Shown here: piece after piece, positions 1-8,256 of the stretch | Layout: every line of letters starts with the position of its first letter | How positions within the stretch are numbered: position 1 is the stretch's first letter | DNA from: BCD1 sp942492125 | Lineage (GTDB): Bacteria > Bacteroidota > Bacteroidia > Chitinophagales > Saprospiraceae | NCBI GenBank assembly: GCA_942492125.1 | Contig: CALODM010000013.1 | Coordinates: forward strand, 310,001-374,000 | Length of the DNA: 64,000 nucleotides | Reading direction: 5' to 3' | Program-made: the position numbers and the translations under genes | The notes under the pieces: model-generated | Told to the model about the DNA's origin: nothing | The model's database searches: none | The model's input: the letters and a program-made list of their open reading frames with translations, nothing else

Positions 1-96
1 TTTATAAATAAGGTTTCTAAATTGATTTAAATTTCTATTTTGTCCTTTTTATAAAGGCTTTTTAATTATTTTAATAAGGATTCAATTTTTATTTAG

Positions 97-1575
97 ATGA
101 AAAGACCCTCCACATTTTTATTTGACTTGATAAAATCCCTAACAAAATCTGAAAAACGCTATGTAAGCGTTCAGGCCGGTTCGGGAGCAAAGGATTATTT
201 GCAACTGATGGATGCCCTGATCGCCCAGAAGACCTATGATGAGGATAAGCTGATAGAGGATAACGAAGGCGCTAATTTTATCAGGCACCTTGCGGTCAAT
301 AAGCAATACCTTTATGAACTACTGCTGAAATTACTGACTCACTTCGGTCAAAAAACATTAGAAGATAAAGTCTTTCAAAAAATTACAGCCGCCAATGTTT
401 TAATGGGTAAAGGGTTGTTTGCCGCAGCCAATAGCGAGTTGCGAAAAGGTCAAAAAATAGCAGAGAAATATGAATTGTTTGAGCTGCAAATAATACTTTG
501 TAATATTGAAAAAAGAATGCTCTCCGGGCAACAACTCAAAAAGAAAGTTGAGGAAATAAGTGATAAGATTTTTAATGTAGAGAAGAATTGTCTGGAACAA
601 TTAAACAACACAAACGAATATTGGTACCTTACTCAACAGATCGTTCAGTTTCAAAGGCGGCATCAGAAAATTCAAAACAAGGAACAACGAAAGTACGTCG
701 AAAGACTTATAAGCTCCCCTAAGTTCCAGTCTGAATCTCATGCGACCAACTTTAAAAGCAAGTTATATTATTATCAAGCCAAGGCCACTTATCAATTTAT
801 GTTAGGCAATGTGGAGAAGGCCTACGAGATCAACAAGTCTTTCCTTGACCTGTTAGAAGCCAGGTCCCACTTTTTAAGGCTCTATGCCGAACGCTATCTG
901 GCTACGTTGAATAATATGTTGATTGACAGCCTGGTTATCGGAAAATATAATATTTTGAAGACCGGTATTGAACGTCTTGATATGACTTTGGAACGAGCAG
1001 AATTTAAAACGATCAAAAATATTGAATCGCGGGTTTTCAGGCAACGATATTTACTGCTTATCAACTGGAGTCTCAGACAAAAGGATTTTGAAAAAGCGAT
1101 GGATTGGATCCCACAGATCGAAAAAGGCCTTGAACAATTTGGAAAGAAAATAGAGAAGCATCACCATATCACTTTTTATTATTTGGTCGCCTACATACTT
1201 TTTCTGAATAAAAAGTATGGTGAGGCACTTAAATGGAATAATTTAATCCTGAACGACTCCAAAGAGGATGTCGTGAAAGAGATCTATTACTTCGCCAGAG
1301 TTCTTAATTTATTGATTCATTATGAGCTCGGTAATTATGCGCTTCTGGAATCTCTTTTGTTATCAACGCCAAAGTATCTAAGATCCAGAAGGCCAGTCTA
1401 TGAAACTGAAAAAGTTTTGTTCCGATACCTCGGTAAATTATTGAAGTCTATCGATGAGGCAGAAAAACAAAAAGCCCATACTGAATTTAGGGACAAGATT
1501 CATGATCTCTTTCAGCAACCCGGAGAAAAAAGAGTTTTTAATTATTTAGACTTGAGACTATGGGTAACTAATTAA
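97..1575 (+). CDS. helical-repeat protein of unknown function (492 aa)
   Basis: This is an uninterrupted 492-residue frame with no signal peptide and no membrane segment, so it is probably cytoplasmic. The sequence is almost wholly alpha-helical and rich in Leu, Lys, Glu and Tyr. Pairs of helices of about 35-40 residues run from roughly residue 100 to 460, which resembles a TPR/alpha-solenoid scaffold. The N-terminus (LFDLIKSLTKSEKRYV, about residues 8-23) resembles a family I associate with Bacteroidota hypothetical proteins. I see no catalytic motif. It stands alone, followed by a palindromic repeat and then a minus-strand gene. The ATG at 97 is preceded by an AT-rich stretch. A protein-protein scaffold role is only inferred. 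Confidence 0.8.
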   Translation: MKRPSTFLFDLIKSLTKSEKRYVSVQAGSGAKDYLQLMDALIAQKTYDEDKLIEDNEGANFIRHLAVNKQYLYELLLKLLTHFGQKTLEDKVFQKITAANVLMGKGLFAAANSELRKGQKIAEKYELFELQIILCNIEKRMLSGQQLKKKVEEISDKIFNVEKNCLEQLNNTNEYWYLTQQIVQFQRRHQKIQNKEQRKYVERLISSPKFQSESHATNFKSKLYYYQAKATYQFMLGNVEKAYEINKSFLDLLEARSHFLRLYAERYLATLNNMLIDSLVIGKYNILKTGIERLDMTLERAEFKTIKNIESRVFRQRYLLLINWSLRQKDFEKAMDWIPQIEKGLEQFGKKIEKHHHITFYYLVAYILFLNKKYGEALKWNNLILNDSKEDVVKEIYYFARVLNLLIHYELGNYALLESLLLSTPKYLRSRRPVYETEKVLFRYLGKLLKSIDEAEKQKAHTEFRDKIHDLFQQPGEKRVFNYLDLRLWVTN

Positions 1576-1596
1576 CCTATAGTTGCCGTTACCCCA

Positions 1597-1668
1597 AGCG
1601 TTAAGCAAAGCCCACAGGCCTGGCGAAACGCTGTCGCCAGGCCTGTGAAATCTACCGCTAGCTTAATT
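1597..1668. repeat. REP-like palindromic element, copy 1
   Basis: A perfect 14-bp inverted repeat (1613-1626 with 1634-1647, arm CACAGGCCTGGCGA) flanks a 7-base loop. The same core and the same flanks (TTAGCAAA-like on the left, TACCG on the right) recur at 3945-4016, so this is a dispersed element and not a one-off terminator. It lies just 3' of the 97-1575 gene and could also act as a bidirectional terminator, although no T-tract follows it. Confidence 0.7.
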
Positions 1669-1728
1669 TTCCTACGCTTAATTTGACAGAATGAGCATAC
1701 TGAGTTGAAGCCTGGAGTAGCGAAGTCG

Positions 1729-2118
1729 TCAATTCCTCCTCAATGAAATAAAATACAGCAAACAATAAACAGCAATGATTGCATCCAAAATGGCCGGGAT
1801 ATAAAAACCTTCAGAAAAAGAATGGGAAAAATTCAATACTGCAAGTAGCACCATGAAGGCTTTCTCGATCATGGCATACAGCATGATCGGATATCTCCAG
1901 GATTCCTTGAAAGCTGCAGCTATCATGAATAAACCCATCAGCAATACCATCATGCCCCAGTGCTGGACAAATATGGTGTATTCCTGCACCCAGTCTATTT
2001 TCTGGATGTTGGTAACGGAGAATTCAGGAAAAAATGCATAGGCACCCGCCAAAGCAGTACCGGCACCTCCAATGATTAAAAGCGGTTTTAGCGTAACCTT
2101 AATGAACTTGTCTAACAT
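1729..2118 (-). CDS. small four-helix membrane protein, unknown function
   Basis: A protein of about 129 residues starting at MLDKFIKV. An upstream in-frame ATG at 2169 would add 17 residues that do not resemble a signal, so the inner start is preferred. Four hydrophobic segments are visible, around residues 10-30 (LLIIGGAGTALAGAYAFF), 48-68 (WGMMVLLMGLFMIAAAF), 75-92 and 103-122, so it is an inner-membrane protein. The small four-TM layout recalls DoxX-like or DUF4345-type families, but I do not recognise a diagnostic motif. It is divergent from the bicarbonate permease gene across a gap of about 370 bases. Confidence 0.65.
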   Translation of the reverse strand: MLDKFIKVTLKPLLIIGGAGTALAGAYAFFPEFSVTNIQKIDWVQEYTIFVQHWGMMVLLMGLFMIAAAFKESWRYPIMLYAMIEKAFMVLLAVLNFSHSFSEGFYIPAILDAIIAVYCLLYFISLRRN

Positions 2119-2485
2119 GATAAATAGATTTTGATCAGCATTCAGTGTGAAATAGAGCAGGATATCCAATTCTAATAGGTTGAGAATTTTTCACCAGGAG
2201 AGTTCTGTGTGGAAGGTTATAAACTTAAGGGGTTTAAGGCTCATTCACAATGATTTTTATCATTATAGGAAAAGGTCAAGAAGGCAATATGTTGTTGCGA
2301 TTGTCTAAGCTGATAAATTCAAGCCAAGGGGATGGTCTTCTGCCGTAACCATAAAAAATGTTAATGGTTTCCATAAAAAATATAATTATAAATATATGAT
2401 TACACCTTTTACTTTTGCGCCGAATTCAAAAGAACATCTGCTTGATAACCTAATGCTTTATCGCATTTAAATTAAAGTTATTACA
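2119..2485. other. intergenic region with promoter and repeat signals
   Basis: This gap separates divergent genes. It holds a dyad AATGAT-N4-ATCATT at 2249-2264, which recalls a Fur half-site but has the wrong spacing. It also holds two direct copies of CCATAAAAAAT at 2349-2359 and 2371-2381, starting 22 bases apart, and the -7 box listed separately. I see no convincing small ORF. Confidence 0.45.
2410..2417 (+). promoter_or_regulatory. Bacteroidota -7 box upstream of the SbtA-like permease
   Basis: TACTTTTG matches the Bacteroidota -7 consensus TAnnTTTG. It lies 68 bases before the permease ATG. No clear -33 TTTG is present at the usual 19-21 base spacing. The tandem CCATAAAAAAT copies lie just upstream, where a regulator could bind. 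Confidence 0.4.
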
Positions 2486-3457
2486 ATGAATATTGACTTA
2501 CTGATTGAAAATATCACCAATCCCGCCCTCTTATTTTTTATGCTCGGGATGCTCGCTGTAGCAGTGAAGAGCGACCTGGAGATTCCCCCCAATTCCTCCA
2601 AATTTATCTCTCTCTATCTGTTGTTTTCCATCGGGTTTAAAGGGGGGCACGAACTGATGCACGAGACCTTTAACTCTCAGACCCTGGCGACCATAGGTTT
2701 TGGAATCGGTTCCTCCATAGTCATTCCGATACTTACGTTTTTCCTCCTTCGCCGTCGTTTGGGTGTTTTCAACGCAGGGGCAATAGCGGCAGCCTATGGT
2801 TCGGTAAGCGCGGTCACCTTTGTAACGGCTGTTAATTATCTTGAAGTCCAGCAATTGCCGGTACACGGTCACATGGTAGCCGTGATGGCGCTCATGGAAT
2901 CCCCGGCCATCATTATGGGGCTGCTGCTGATTTCGATGTTCAACAAAACAGAGAAGGAGCAAATCAGTAAACGGCATGCCATTAAGCACTCCTTCACCAA
3001 CGGCAGTGTGTGGCTAATTCTTGGGAGTTTGCTCATTGGTTTCATCACAGACGACAAACAAGCCAAAGGTATTGAGCCTTTCACGAACGATATATTTAAA
3101 GGCTTTTTAGCAATATTCCTACTGGATATGGGCATTATTTCAGGTCGTAAGATAAAGGCTTTTGTCTCCAACGGTCCGATACCATTGATCTTCGCTATGA
3201 TTGCTCCGTTGATCGTTGGTTGTTTTGCTGCCTGGTTGACCGGTTTTGTGACGACCGACATAGGTGACCGTTTCTTGTTATCTATTCTGGCGGCCAGTGC
3301 ATCCTATATCGCTGTTCCGGCCGCGATGAAGATGGCAGTGCCGCAGGCTAATCCGGGGCTTTATCTGCCTATGGCGCTGGCGGTGACTTTCCCGGTGAAT
3401 ATAACGGTGGGTATGCCGCTGTATCTGTCGGTGATCCATACGGTGTCGGTGGTTTGA
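2486..3457 (+). CDS. sbtA: SbtA-type sodium-dependent bicarbonate permease
   Basis: A polytopic membrane protein of 323 residues with about ten hydrophobic segments. It has the hallmarks of the SbtA/DUF897 family: an N-terminal helix with FFMLGMLAVAVKSDLEIP, then KFISLYLLFSIGFKGG, and the repeated half with IFLLDMGIISGRK near residues 205-220. Family members cotransport Na+ and HCO3- in cyanobacteria; outside cyanobacteria the substrate is mostly inferred. No neighbouring SbtB (PII-like) gene is present, although cyanobacterial sbtA is often paired with one. The gene is monocistronic, and a weak GGGGA/TCCCC hairpin lies about 45 bases after the stop. The family call is firm and the bicarbonate substrate is an inference. 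Confidence 0.88.
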   Translation: MNIDLLIENITNPALLFFMLGMLAVAVKSDLEIPPNSSKFISLYLLFSIGFKGGHELMHETFNSQTLATIGFGIGSSIVIPILTFFLLRRRLGVFNAGAIAAAYGSVSAVTFVTAVNYLEVQQLPVHGHMVAVMALMESPAIIMGLLLISMFNKTEKEQISKRHAIKHSFTNGSVWLILGSLLIGFITDDKQAKGIEPFTNDIFKGFLAIFLLDMGIISGRKIKAFVSNGPIPLIFAMIAPLIVGCFAAWLTGFVTTDIGDRFLLSILAASASYIAVPAAMKMAVPQANPGLYLPMALAVTFPVNITVGMPLYLSVIHTVSVV

Positions 3458-3628
3458 TGGAATCTCAGGGAAACACCTTTAATCCGTAATTATGAACGGA
3501 ATGGGGACTTCCATGCAATCAAAGATGAGACATCCCCAATTTTCGTTTGAGCAGGAAGTTAATGGATTTTTTGTTTAAGATCTTGAAAGTCAATGATTTA
3601 TGGTCATAAAGGAGCCGATTTGGGGGCA

Positions 3629-3844
3629 ATTTACACCGCCTGGCTTCCGTTACATCAGCAGGCTGGCTGGCGGGGTCAAATCTTGCCTGGTGGAAGACAG
3701 GTTTGACAAATTAAAAGGTCAATCAGGAATAATTTCCCTGTCAAATTTGGAGGTGGACTATTTTCCAGAAACACTCCACCCCCGATTTTACGCAAAAAAG
3801 AGGAACTTTTTATGCATAAAACCGACCCCGCCAGCGGTGTAAAT
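3629..3844. repeat. interrupted terminal inverted repeat element (~216 bp)
   Basis: The right end, 3824-3844, reads GACCCCGCCAGCGGTGTAAAT. Its complement is found in two pieces at the left end: ATTTACACCGC at 3629-3639 and GCTGGCGGGGTC at 3666-3677, separated by 26 bases. The total match of 21 bases is too long for chance. Inside is a smaller dyad, TTTGACA about 3702-3708 with TGTCAAA about 3740. The layout resembles a MITE-like or structured intergenic element; no transposase is nearby. Confidence 0.5.
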
Positions 3845-3944
3845 CAGCATTTAAATAAATAAAAACCACGTAAAGTATTAACAATCAAAAGCCTATAAAT
3901 AATCGCCCCGGATTTAATCAATTGACAAAATCCGGTATGAACCC

Positions 3945-4016
3945 CGATGCTTTTAGCAAACCCCACAGGCCGGGCGACACACCGTCGCCTGGCCTGTATA
4001 ATGTACCGTTGATTTA
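3945..4016. repeat. REP-like palindromic element, copy 2
   Basis: The stem 3965-3977 (ACAGGCCGGGCGA) pairs with 3985-3997 with one G-T wobble and a 7-base loop. Core and flanks match copy 1 at 1597-1668: both have AGCAAA plus CCCACAGGCC on the left, and CCTGT followed by TACCG on the right. Conservation outside the stem argues for a mobile or amplified intergenic repeat and not two independent terminators. Confidence 0.7.
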
Positions 4017-4116
4017 AGATTGCAGCTTGGTAATCACTTAACTTTCACTTTTCAACCACAAACATAATAATCTGCCCTTAATTCAAGTTCTCTTTAAAAT
4101 CAACGAAATAACTACT

Positions 4117-4906
4117 ATGAAAAAATTTGGAATATTGGTGGTTTTAGCTGCCATTTTAGCCTTCTCTTCATGCAATAAGGGGAAAATAAAAGAACTGGAA
4201 CAACAATTAACCTTCAAAGATCAACAAATAAAAGACCTCGAAGAAGAGGTGACCTATCTCAAGGAAACCAACAGCAATCAAATGGACCTCATGGAGGATC
4301 TGTCCATCGTTAGCAAAACAGGAGCGGAAAGTATTCAAACAATCATTGGAGAATATGACGGATCAATATTCCCATATCAAGGATCTGAACACACGTATCC
4401 AGGCAAAAGATTCGCTGAATCTGGCCCTGGTGATGAATCTCAAACGGTCACTCACGGATATCAATGATGAAGATGTGCAAATTGAGGTTCGTGGAGGAAA
4501 AGTCCATGTTTCCATTTCAGATAAATTATTGTTTAGGTCCGGCAGCTCAAAACTTAGTTCCAGAGCCGAAGAGGTCCTGGATAAAATCGCCATGGTTATC
4601 AATGACCACAGCGACCTGGATATCCTCGTAGAGGGCCATACGGACGATGTGCCGATTGAAAATAGCTGTATTGAGGACAACTGGGACCTTTCAGCCAAAA
4701 GAGCCACCGCGGTGGTGAGGACGCTGCAGAAAGAGTATTATGTCGATCCCCAGCGTTTAATCGCTGCCGGAAGATCCGAATATGTTCCCAAAGAGGATAA
4801 CTCCACAGCAGAGGGGCGCAGCAAAAATCGCCGGACGGAAATCGTTATCATGCCTCAGTTGGACCAGTTCTTTAAATTGCTGGAAACCCCGGCTTTGTCC
4901 AATTAA
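4117..4906 (+). CDS. OmpA-family lipoprotein, split by one frameshift
   Basis: This reads as one gene in two frames. The 5' part (from ATG 4117) encodes a lipoprotein signal with lipobox FSSC (Cys19), then a Lys/Glu coiled coil (about residues 22-60). The 3' part, ending at 4906, carries an OmpA/MotB peptidoglycan-binding domain with VEGHTDDVPI, then NWDLSAKRATAVVRTLQ and AEGRSKNRRTEIVI. The frames join at about 4335-4337, where dropping one base gives the continuous AESIKQSLENM. The corrected length is about 262 residues. The product would anchor the outer membrane to peptidoglycan from the periplasm. The split could be a sequencing error or a recent mutation. The 3' frame's apparent TTG start at 4346 is not a real start. 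Confidence 0.82.
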
Positions 4907-4944
4907 TTTTAGCTCTTAGTCTACTACTGAATATTTTTTTTACG

Positions 4945-5018
4945 CACAGGCACGTAAAACACATAGATGAAAAATTGAAAATCAATTATAAAAACCATGT
5001 GTTCTATGTGCCTTTGTG
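4945..5018. terminator. bidirectional hairpin between convergent genes
   Basis: A long imperfect inverted repeat: AGGCACGTAAAACACAT at about 4949-4964 matches the complement of ATGTGTTCTATGTGCCT at 4997-5013 at 14 of 17 positions. It lies between the ends of the OmpA-like gene and the TonB receptor gene, which converge, so it probably stops both transcripts. Confidence 0.5.
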
Positions 5019-5026
5019 TTTCAATT

Positions 5027-7369
5027 TTAAAAATCAATCTGCCAGCTCAAAATTGGCGTCAATCCCGCCTGTTCGCGATATACCCACATATTTAAGTCCG
5101 GATCGTAGTTGCGGTTGATGGCATCGATGTTTTTGTAATTGATAAAATTCTGAACATCGAGGGCCAGCGACCAGGCCGATTTTTTATTGTTTTTCCGGAA
5201 AGACCAACGCAGGTCAGCGCGGATATAGTCATCTACCTGTTCAGTGAAAGCCAGGGCTTCATCCAATTCAGGATCTTGCGAATAACGGGAAGGCGATTCA
5301 CCTGCTAAAAGTGGGGTTAACCGCTGCCCGCCATTGTATATGCCTTTGACACTCAACGACCATATATTTCCGTTTTTGGTGGTCCATTCCTTACCGGCCA
5401 TACCGGTAGCGGCATAACCGCTGTCGAAAATGGTAGAGAATTCCCGACCGGAAGCGTCGGTATATTTGGAATCAAAGATGGAAGCCGAAGCCAGCAGGAA
5501 GGTTCCCTGGCTAAAGGCCTTTTCAACAGAAATATCCAACCCGATATTTTTGCCCGTTCCAATGTTGACCAGGGCATGTTTGGCGTAACCGTCGATGGTG
5601 TTCAGGATACTCCACGAGCTGCCTTCTGTGTTGGCAACGGGGACATCCACCAGGTTTTGCCAATAAGCTTCAACATTAATTTTCCAGTTTTTCCCCGGCA
5701 GGAATTTGTAACCGATCACTGCCTGGTTGGAACGCAGATAGTTGGCATCAATATTGGGCATCTGGCCATTGATTTGGGTGAAATAGTTGCCAATAGGCAA
5801 CATCCGGCTATGCATACCCCAGGCGGCCATGACAGCATGTTGGTCTGAAATCTGGTATTTTACCCCCAGCCGTGGTTCCAGGGCACTTTTTTCATTGAGA
5901 ATCAGATAGGTGGCATGGGCCCCGGCATTCAAGGTGAGTTTTTCGGTGGGGCGAAAACGGAACTGGACATATGCCTGAGCTAATTGGGTATTGCCATCCG
6001 TGTCAATGGAGGCGGCTTCTCCCAGCGTCTGTTGAAATAGGTCGTAGAAGATCTGGCTAAAAATCACTCCTGTTTTGAAGCCTACTTTCGGGCTGAATTT
6101 TTTATTCCAATAAGAGGTAAGCACAACCCTTCTTTCTTTGTACAATTCGTCATTCACCAAAAACGTTTCCCGGGCACTGTTGAGCGTATCATTTTGGAAA
6201 AGGATATTCTGTCCCATTACAGCCACATTGGTCTTCCAGAAAGCATCAATTCCGGCAGGTACGGAATAGGTCATGCCTACAGTAGCCATATCTGAGGTGA
6301 AATAGCGGGTGTAATAGTCATCAAAGGATTTCCAGTCTTCCTGGGGTTCCACAGGGTTGACAACTTCGGTGCTTAAACCACCCATTCCCCAGATCGTTAA
6401 AAGTTTCTTTTTGTCGTTGGAGGGGAAACTCAGGTTGAAAGAAAGGTCCTGAAAGGTATTATCTACTCTTGGGCCCACCAAATGCAAGCCCATTTTATTC
6501 AAAATACCCAGGGTAGAGTAGCGGTAGTTGACCAGGTAACTCGACCCTGTTTCCCTGTTTATTGGTCCTTCTGTACTGTAGTCAAGGCCTAAAAGGCCTG
6601 CACGGAAAGTATGGTGTCTCTCCCTGTTATTACCTTTACGGAATTTGATGTCAAAAACTCCGCTGGTGGCATTGCCGTATTCGGAAGGAAAGGCCGCCGT
6701 TGAGAAATCAGAATTACTCAACATGCTTACACTGAAAATGGTAATGCCGCCGCCAGAGTTTCCTTTGCGGGCAAAGTGATTTGGATTGGGAATATCCACG
6801 CCTTCCAGTCGCCACAACATGCCAATTCCAGAGTTCCCGCGGATGACGATATCGCTTCGGTTGTCCCGGGAAGGTTGAACTCCCGGAAAACCCTGTACCA
6901 TTCGTCCCGGGTCATTGGCACTGGCGGCGTACCGTTGGGTTTCTTCCACGGAAAAGGATCGGGCGGAGAGGATGGATACTTCATTTAAGGGTTCGTTTCC
7001 GAATTTTTTGGCTGTCACCACAACGGTTTCCGTCGTGAAGGCTGCTTCGATCAACTCAAAAGGTACAGCTGCCGCTTTGGCCGAATTTAAAAGGAAGGGA
7101 TCGGATAAATAATTGCTGTACCCAATATAGGAACATTCCAGCTGCACCCGACCGACAGGAACATCCTTTAACTCGTAATTGCCGTCAAAATCTGTGGTGG
7201 TACCAATGATCGGATCACTTCCGATAATAGAAATGGTAGCGCCATATAAAGGTTCCCGGGTATCTTTGTCCACCACCGTTCCATAGATGGTCTGGGTTGG
7301 ATTCTGGGCAAAAGTGTAGGCGAAAATCAAAAAGAAGAATAAACTTAAAAGACTCTTTCTAGGATTCAT
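5027..7369 (-). CDS. TonB-dependent outer-membrane receptor with carboxypeptidase-like domain
   Basis: A 780-residue protein. Residues 1-21 form a signal peptide ending FAQ. Residues about 26-110 form a carboxypeptidase-regulatory-like beta-sandwich (IYGTVVDKDTREPLYGATI, then DFDGNYELKDVPVG). Residues about 130-240 form the TonB plug (DIVIRGNSGIGMLWRLEGVD). A long Gly/aromatic-rich beta-barrel follows and ends in WQIDF, a typical barrel terminus. Such receptors import large substrates such as siderophores, oligopeptides or glycans, driven by TonB. No SusD partner is adjacent, so it is not a Sus pair and the substrate is unknown. Its nearest upstream gene is the CIA30 gene on the same strand, 241 bases away, so it is probably separately transcribed. 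Confidence 0.9.
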   Translation of the reverse strand: MNPRKSLLSLFFFLIFAYTFAQNPTQTIYGTVVDKDTREPLYGATISIIGSDPIIGTTTDFDGNYELKDVPVGRVQLECSYIGYSNYLSDPFLLNSAKAAAVPFELIEAAFTTETVVVTAKKFGNEPLNEVSILSARSFSVEETQRYAASANDPGRMVQGFPGVQPSRDNRSDIVIRGNSGIGMLWRLEGVDIPNPNHFARKGNSGGGITIFSVSMLSNSDFSTAAFPSEYGNATSGVFDIKFRKGNNRERHHTFRAGLLGLDYSTEGPINRETGSSYLVNYRYSTLGILNKMGLHLVGPRVDNTFQDLSFNLSFPSNDKKKLLTIWGMGGLSTEVVNPVEPQEDWKSFDDYYTRYFTSDMATVGMTYSVPAGIDAFWKTNVAVMGQNILFQNDTLNSARETFLVNDELYKERRVVLTSYWNKKFSPKVGFKTGVIFSQIFYDLFQQTLGEAASIDTDGNTQLAQAYVQFRFRPTEKLTLNAGAHATYLILNEKSALEPRLGVKYQISDQHAVMAAWGMHSRMLPIGNYFTQINGQMPNIDANYLRSNQAVIGYKFLPGKNWKINVEAYWQNLVDVPVANTEGSSWSILNTIDGYAKHALVNIGTGKNIGLDISVEKAFSQGTFLLASASIFDSKYTDASGREFSTIFDSGYAATGMAGKEWTTKNGNIWSLSVKGIYNGGQRLTPLLAGESPSRYSQDPELDEALAFTEQVDDYIRADLRWSFRKNNKKSAWSLALDVQNFINYKNIDAINRNYDPDLNMWVYREQAGLTPILSWQIDF

Positions 7370-7610
7370 AATAAGTAGTTTTTTGTTTTGAATTGATTAA
7401 GCCAATTGGGTGGTTATTGAACAACACTGGGTGTAGAGGATCCGTTATACAACCGGATCTTTGGCTTTGGCTTTGAAAAGAGTCATCAAAATAAGAAATA
7501 TCCTGCAAAAAGAACTTTTTCAGAACAAAAAACAGGGTGGGAAAATTGCAAAGCTCTGCATGGAAAGCGAGCTGATTGAAATTGAAAATTACCTGTAAAA
7601 AGGAAATTTA

Positions 7611-8141
7611 TTATTCCAAAATGATTTTGTCAAGCTCCAAACGAAAACTTTCCGGTTTTTTATTGCCGATCAGGAAGGCAATCTCTTCTAAGTGTTCGAT
7701 AGGATAATTTGGAATATTCAGTCTGAAACCCCGAAAACTCGGAATCATCTCTCCTAACGGAATCTCTATGGTTTGCCAATCTCCCGAGGTTTGAAAAGTA
7801 TAGATGTAGGAATGTCTGTCATACCTGCTGGATTTAACCCTGAATTGATATTTCTTGCCATCTCCTTTGAGGTATATCACTGCCTTTTTATAATCCGATA
7901 CTTTTTGGGAGTCAAAAAGATACCGTACCGAAGAAAAACCCCCGTTGTTTTCCAGAGAAACTTTGCCCTGAAAGACCGCATTTCCAGATTCGTTTATTTC
8001 AAAACTGCCACTGGAACGTCCACCCATTACCACATCATCAACTACATACCACTGACTCAGATCAGCGTTTTTATCAAAATCAACAAGGACCATACCAGAG
8101 GAGAATAATAAAAAGGGTAAAAAAATATTGATAAAGTTCAT
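7611..8141 (-). CDS. CIA30 family secreted protein
   Basis: About 176 residues. The start used is the ATG giving MNFINIFLPFLLF; an ATG two codons upstream (8147) is equally open. An N-terminal signal-like segment precedes a jelly-roll domain of the CIA30 family: DLSQWYVVDDVVMGGRSSG, then VSLENNGGFSSVRY, and KYQFRVKSSRYDRHSYIYTF. In mitochondria CIA30 assists complex I assembly; the bacterial homologues mostly resemble a carbohydrate-binding-like fold of unknown role, and complex I function should not be assumed. It is divergent from the fasciclin gene (115-base gap) and upstream of the TonB receptor. Confidence 0.82.
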   Translation of the reverse strand: MNFINIFLPFLLFSSGMVLVDFDKNADLSQWYVVDDVVMGGRSSGSFEINESGNAVFQGKVSLENNGGFSSVRYLFDSQKVSDYKKAVIYLKGDGKKYQFRVKSSRYDRHSYIYTFQTSGDWQTIEIPLGEMIPSFRGFRLNIPNYPIEHLEEIAFLIGNKKPESFRLELDKIILE

Positions 8142-8256
8142 GTACATGAAACATCGTTAAAATTATTTTTGTTTAAAAAAAAATGAAAATAATTAAACAA
8201 AATAAAAACAGGTGCGTTCTCCTTTCATTCATTTAAATCACAAAATCCTTTAAGTA

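Larger units (their letters stand above)
3458..4116. other. 660-base noncoding region with several palindromes
   Basis: There is no supported gene here. In order it holds a weak hairpin (TGGGGA 3502-3507 with TCCCCA 3533-3538) that may terminate the permease transcript, an interrupted long inverted repeat (3629-3844), and the second REP-like palindrome (3945-4016). An 80-codon open frame at 3600-3842 lies entirely inside the inverted repeat and is treated as noncoding. Confidence 0.5.

Noticed and set aside
2249..2264. A Fur box upstream of the SbtA-like permease
   Set aside because: The half-sites AATGAT and ATCATT match, but the 4-base spacer differs from the 1-base spacer of the Fur consensus, so a Fur site is not claimed.
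3600..3842. An 80-codon open frame on the plus strand
   Set aside because: It lies wholly within an inverted-repeat element, has low-complexity translation with no domain, and no initiation signal; treated as noncoding.
4346..4906. OmpA C-terminal half as an independent gene
   Set aside because: It would need a TTG start in the middle of a coiled coil and would lack a signal peptide; the frameshift explanation joins it to the upstream part.
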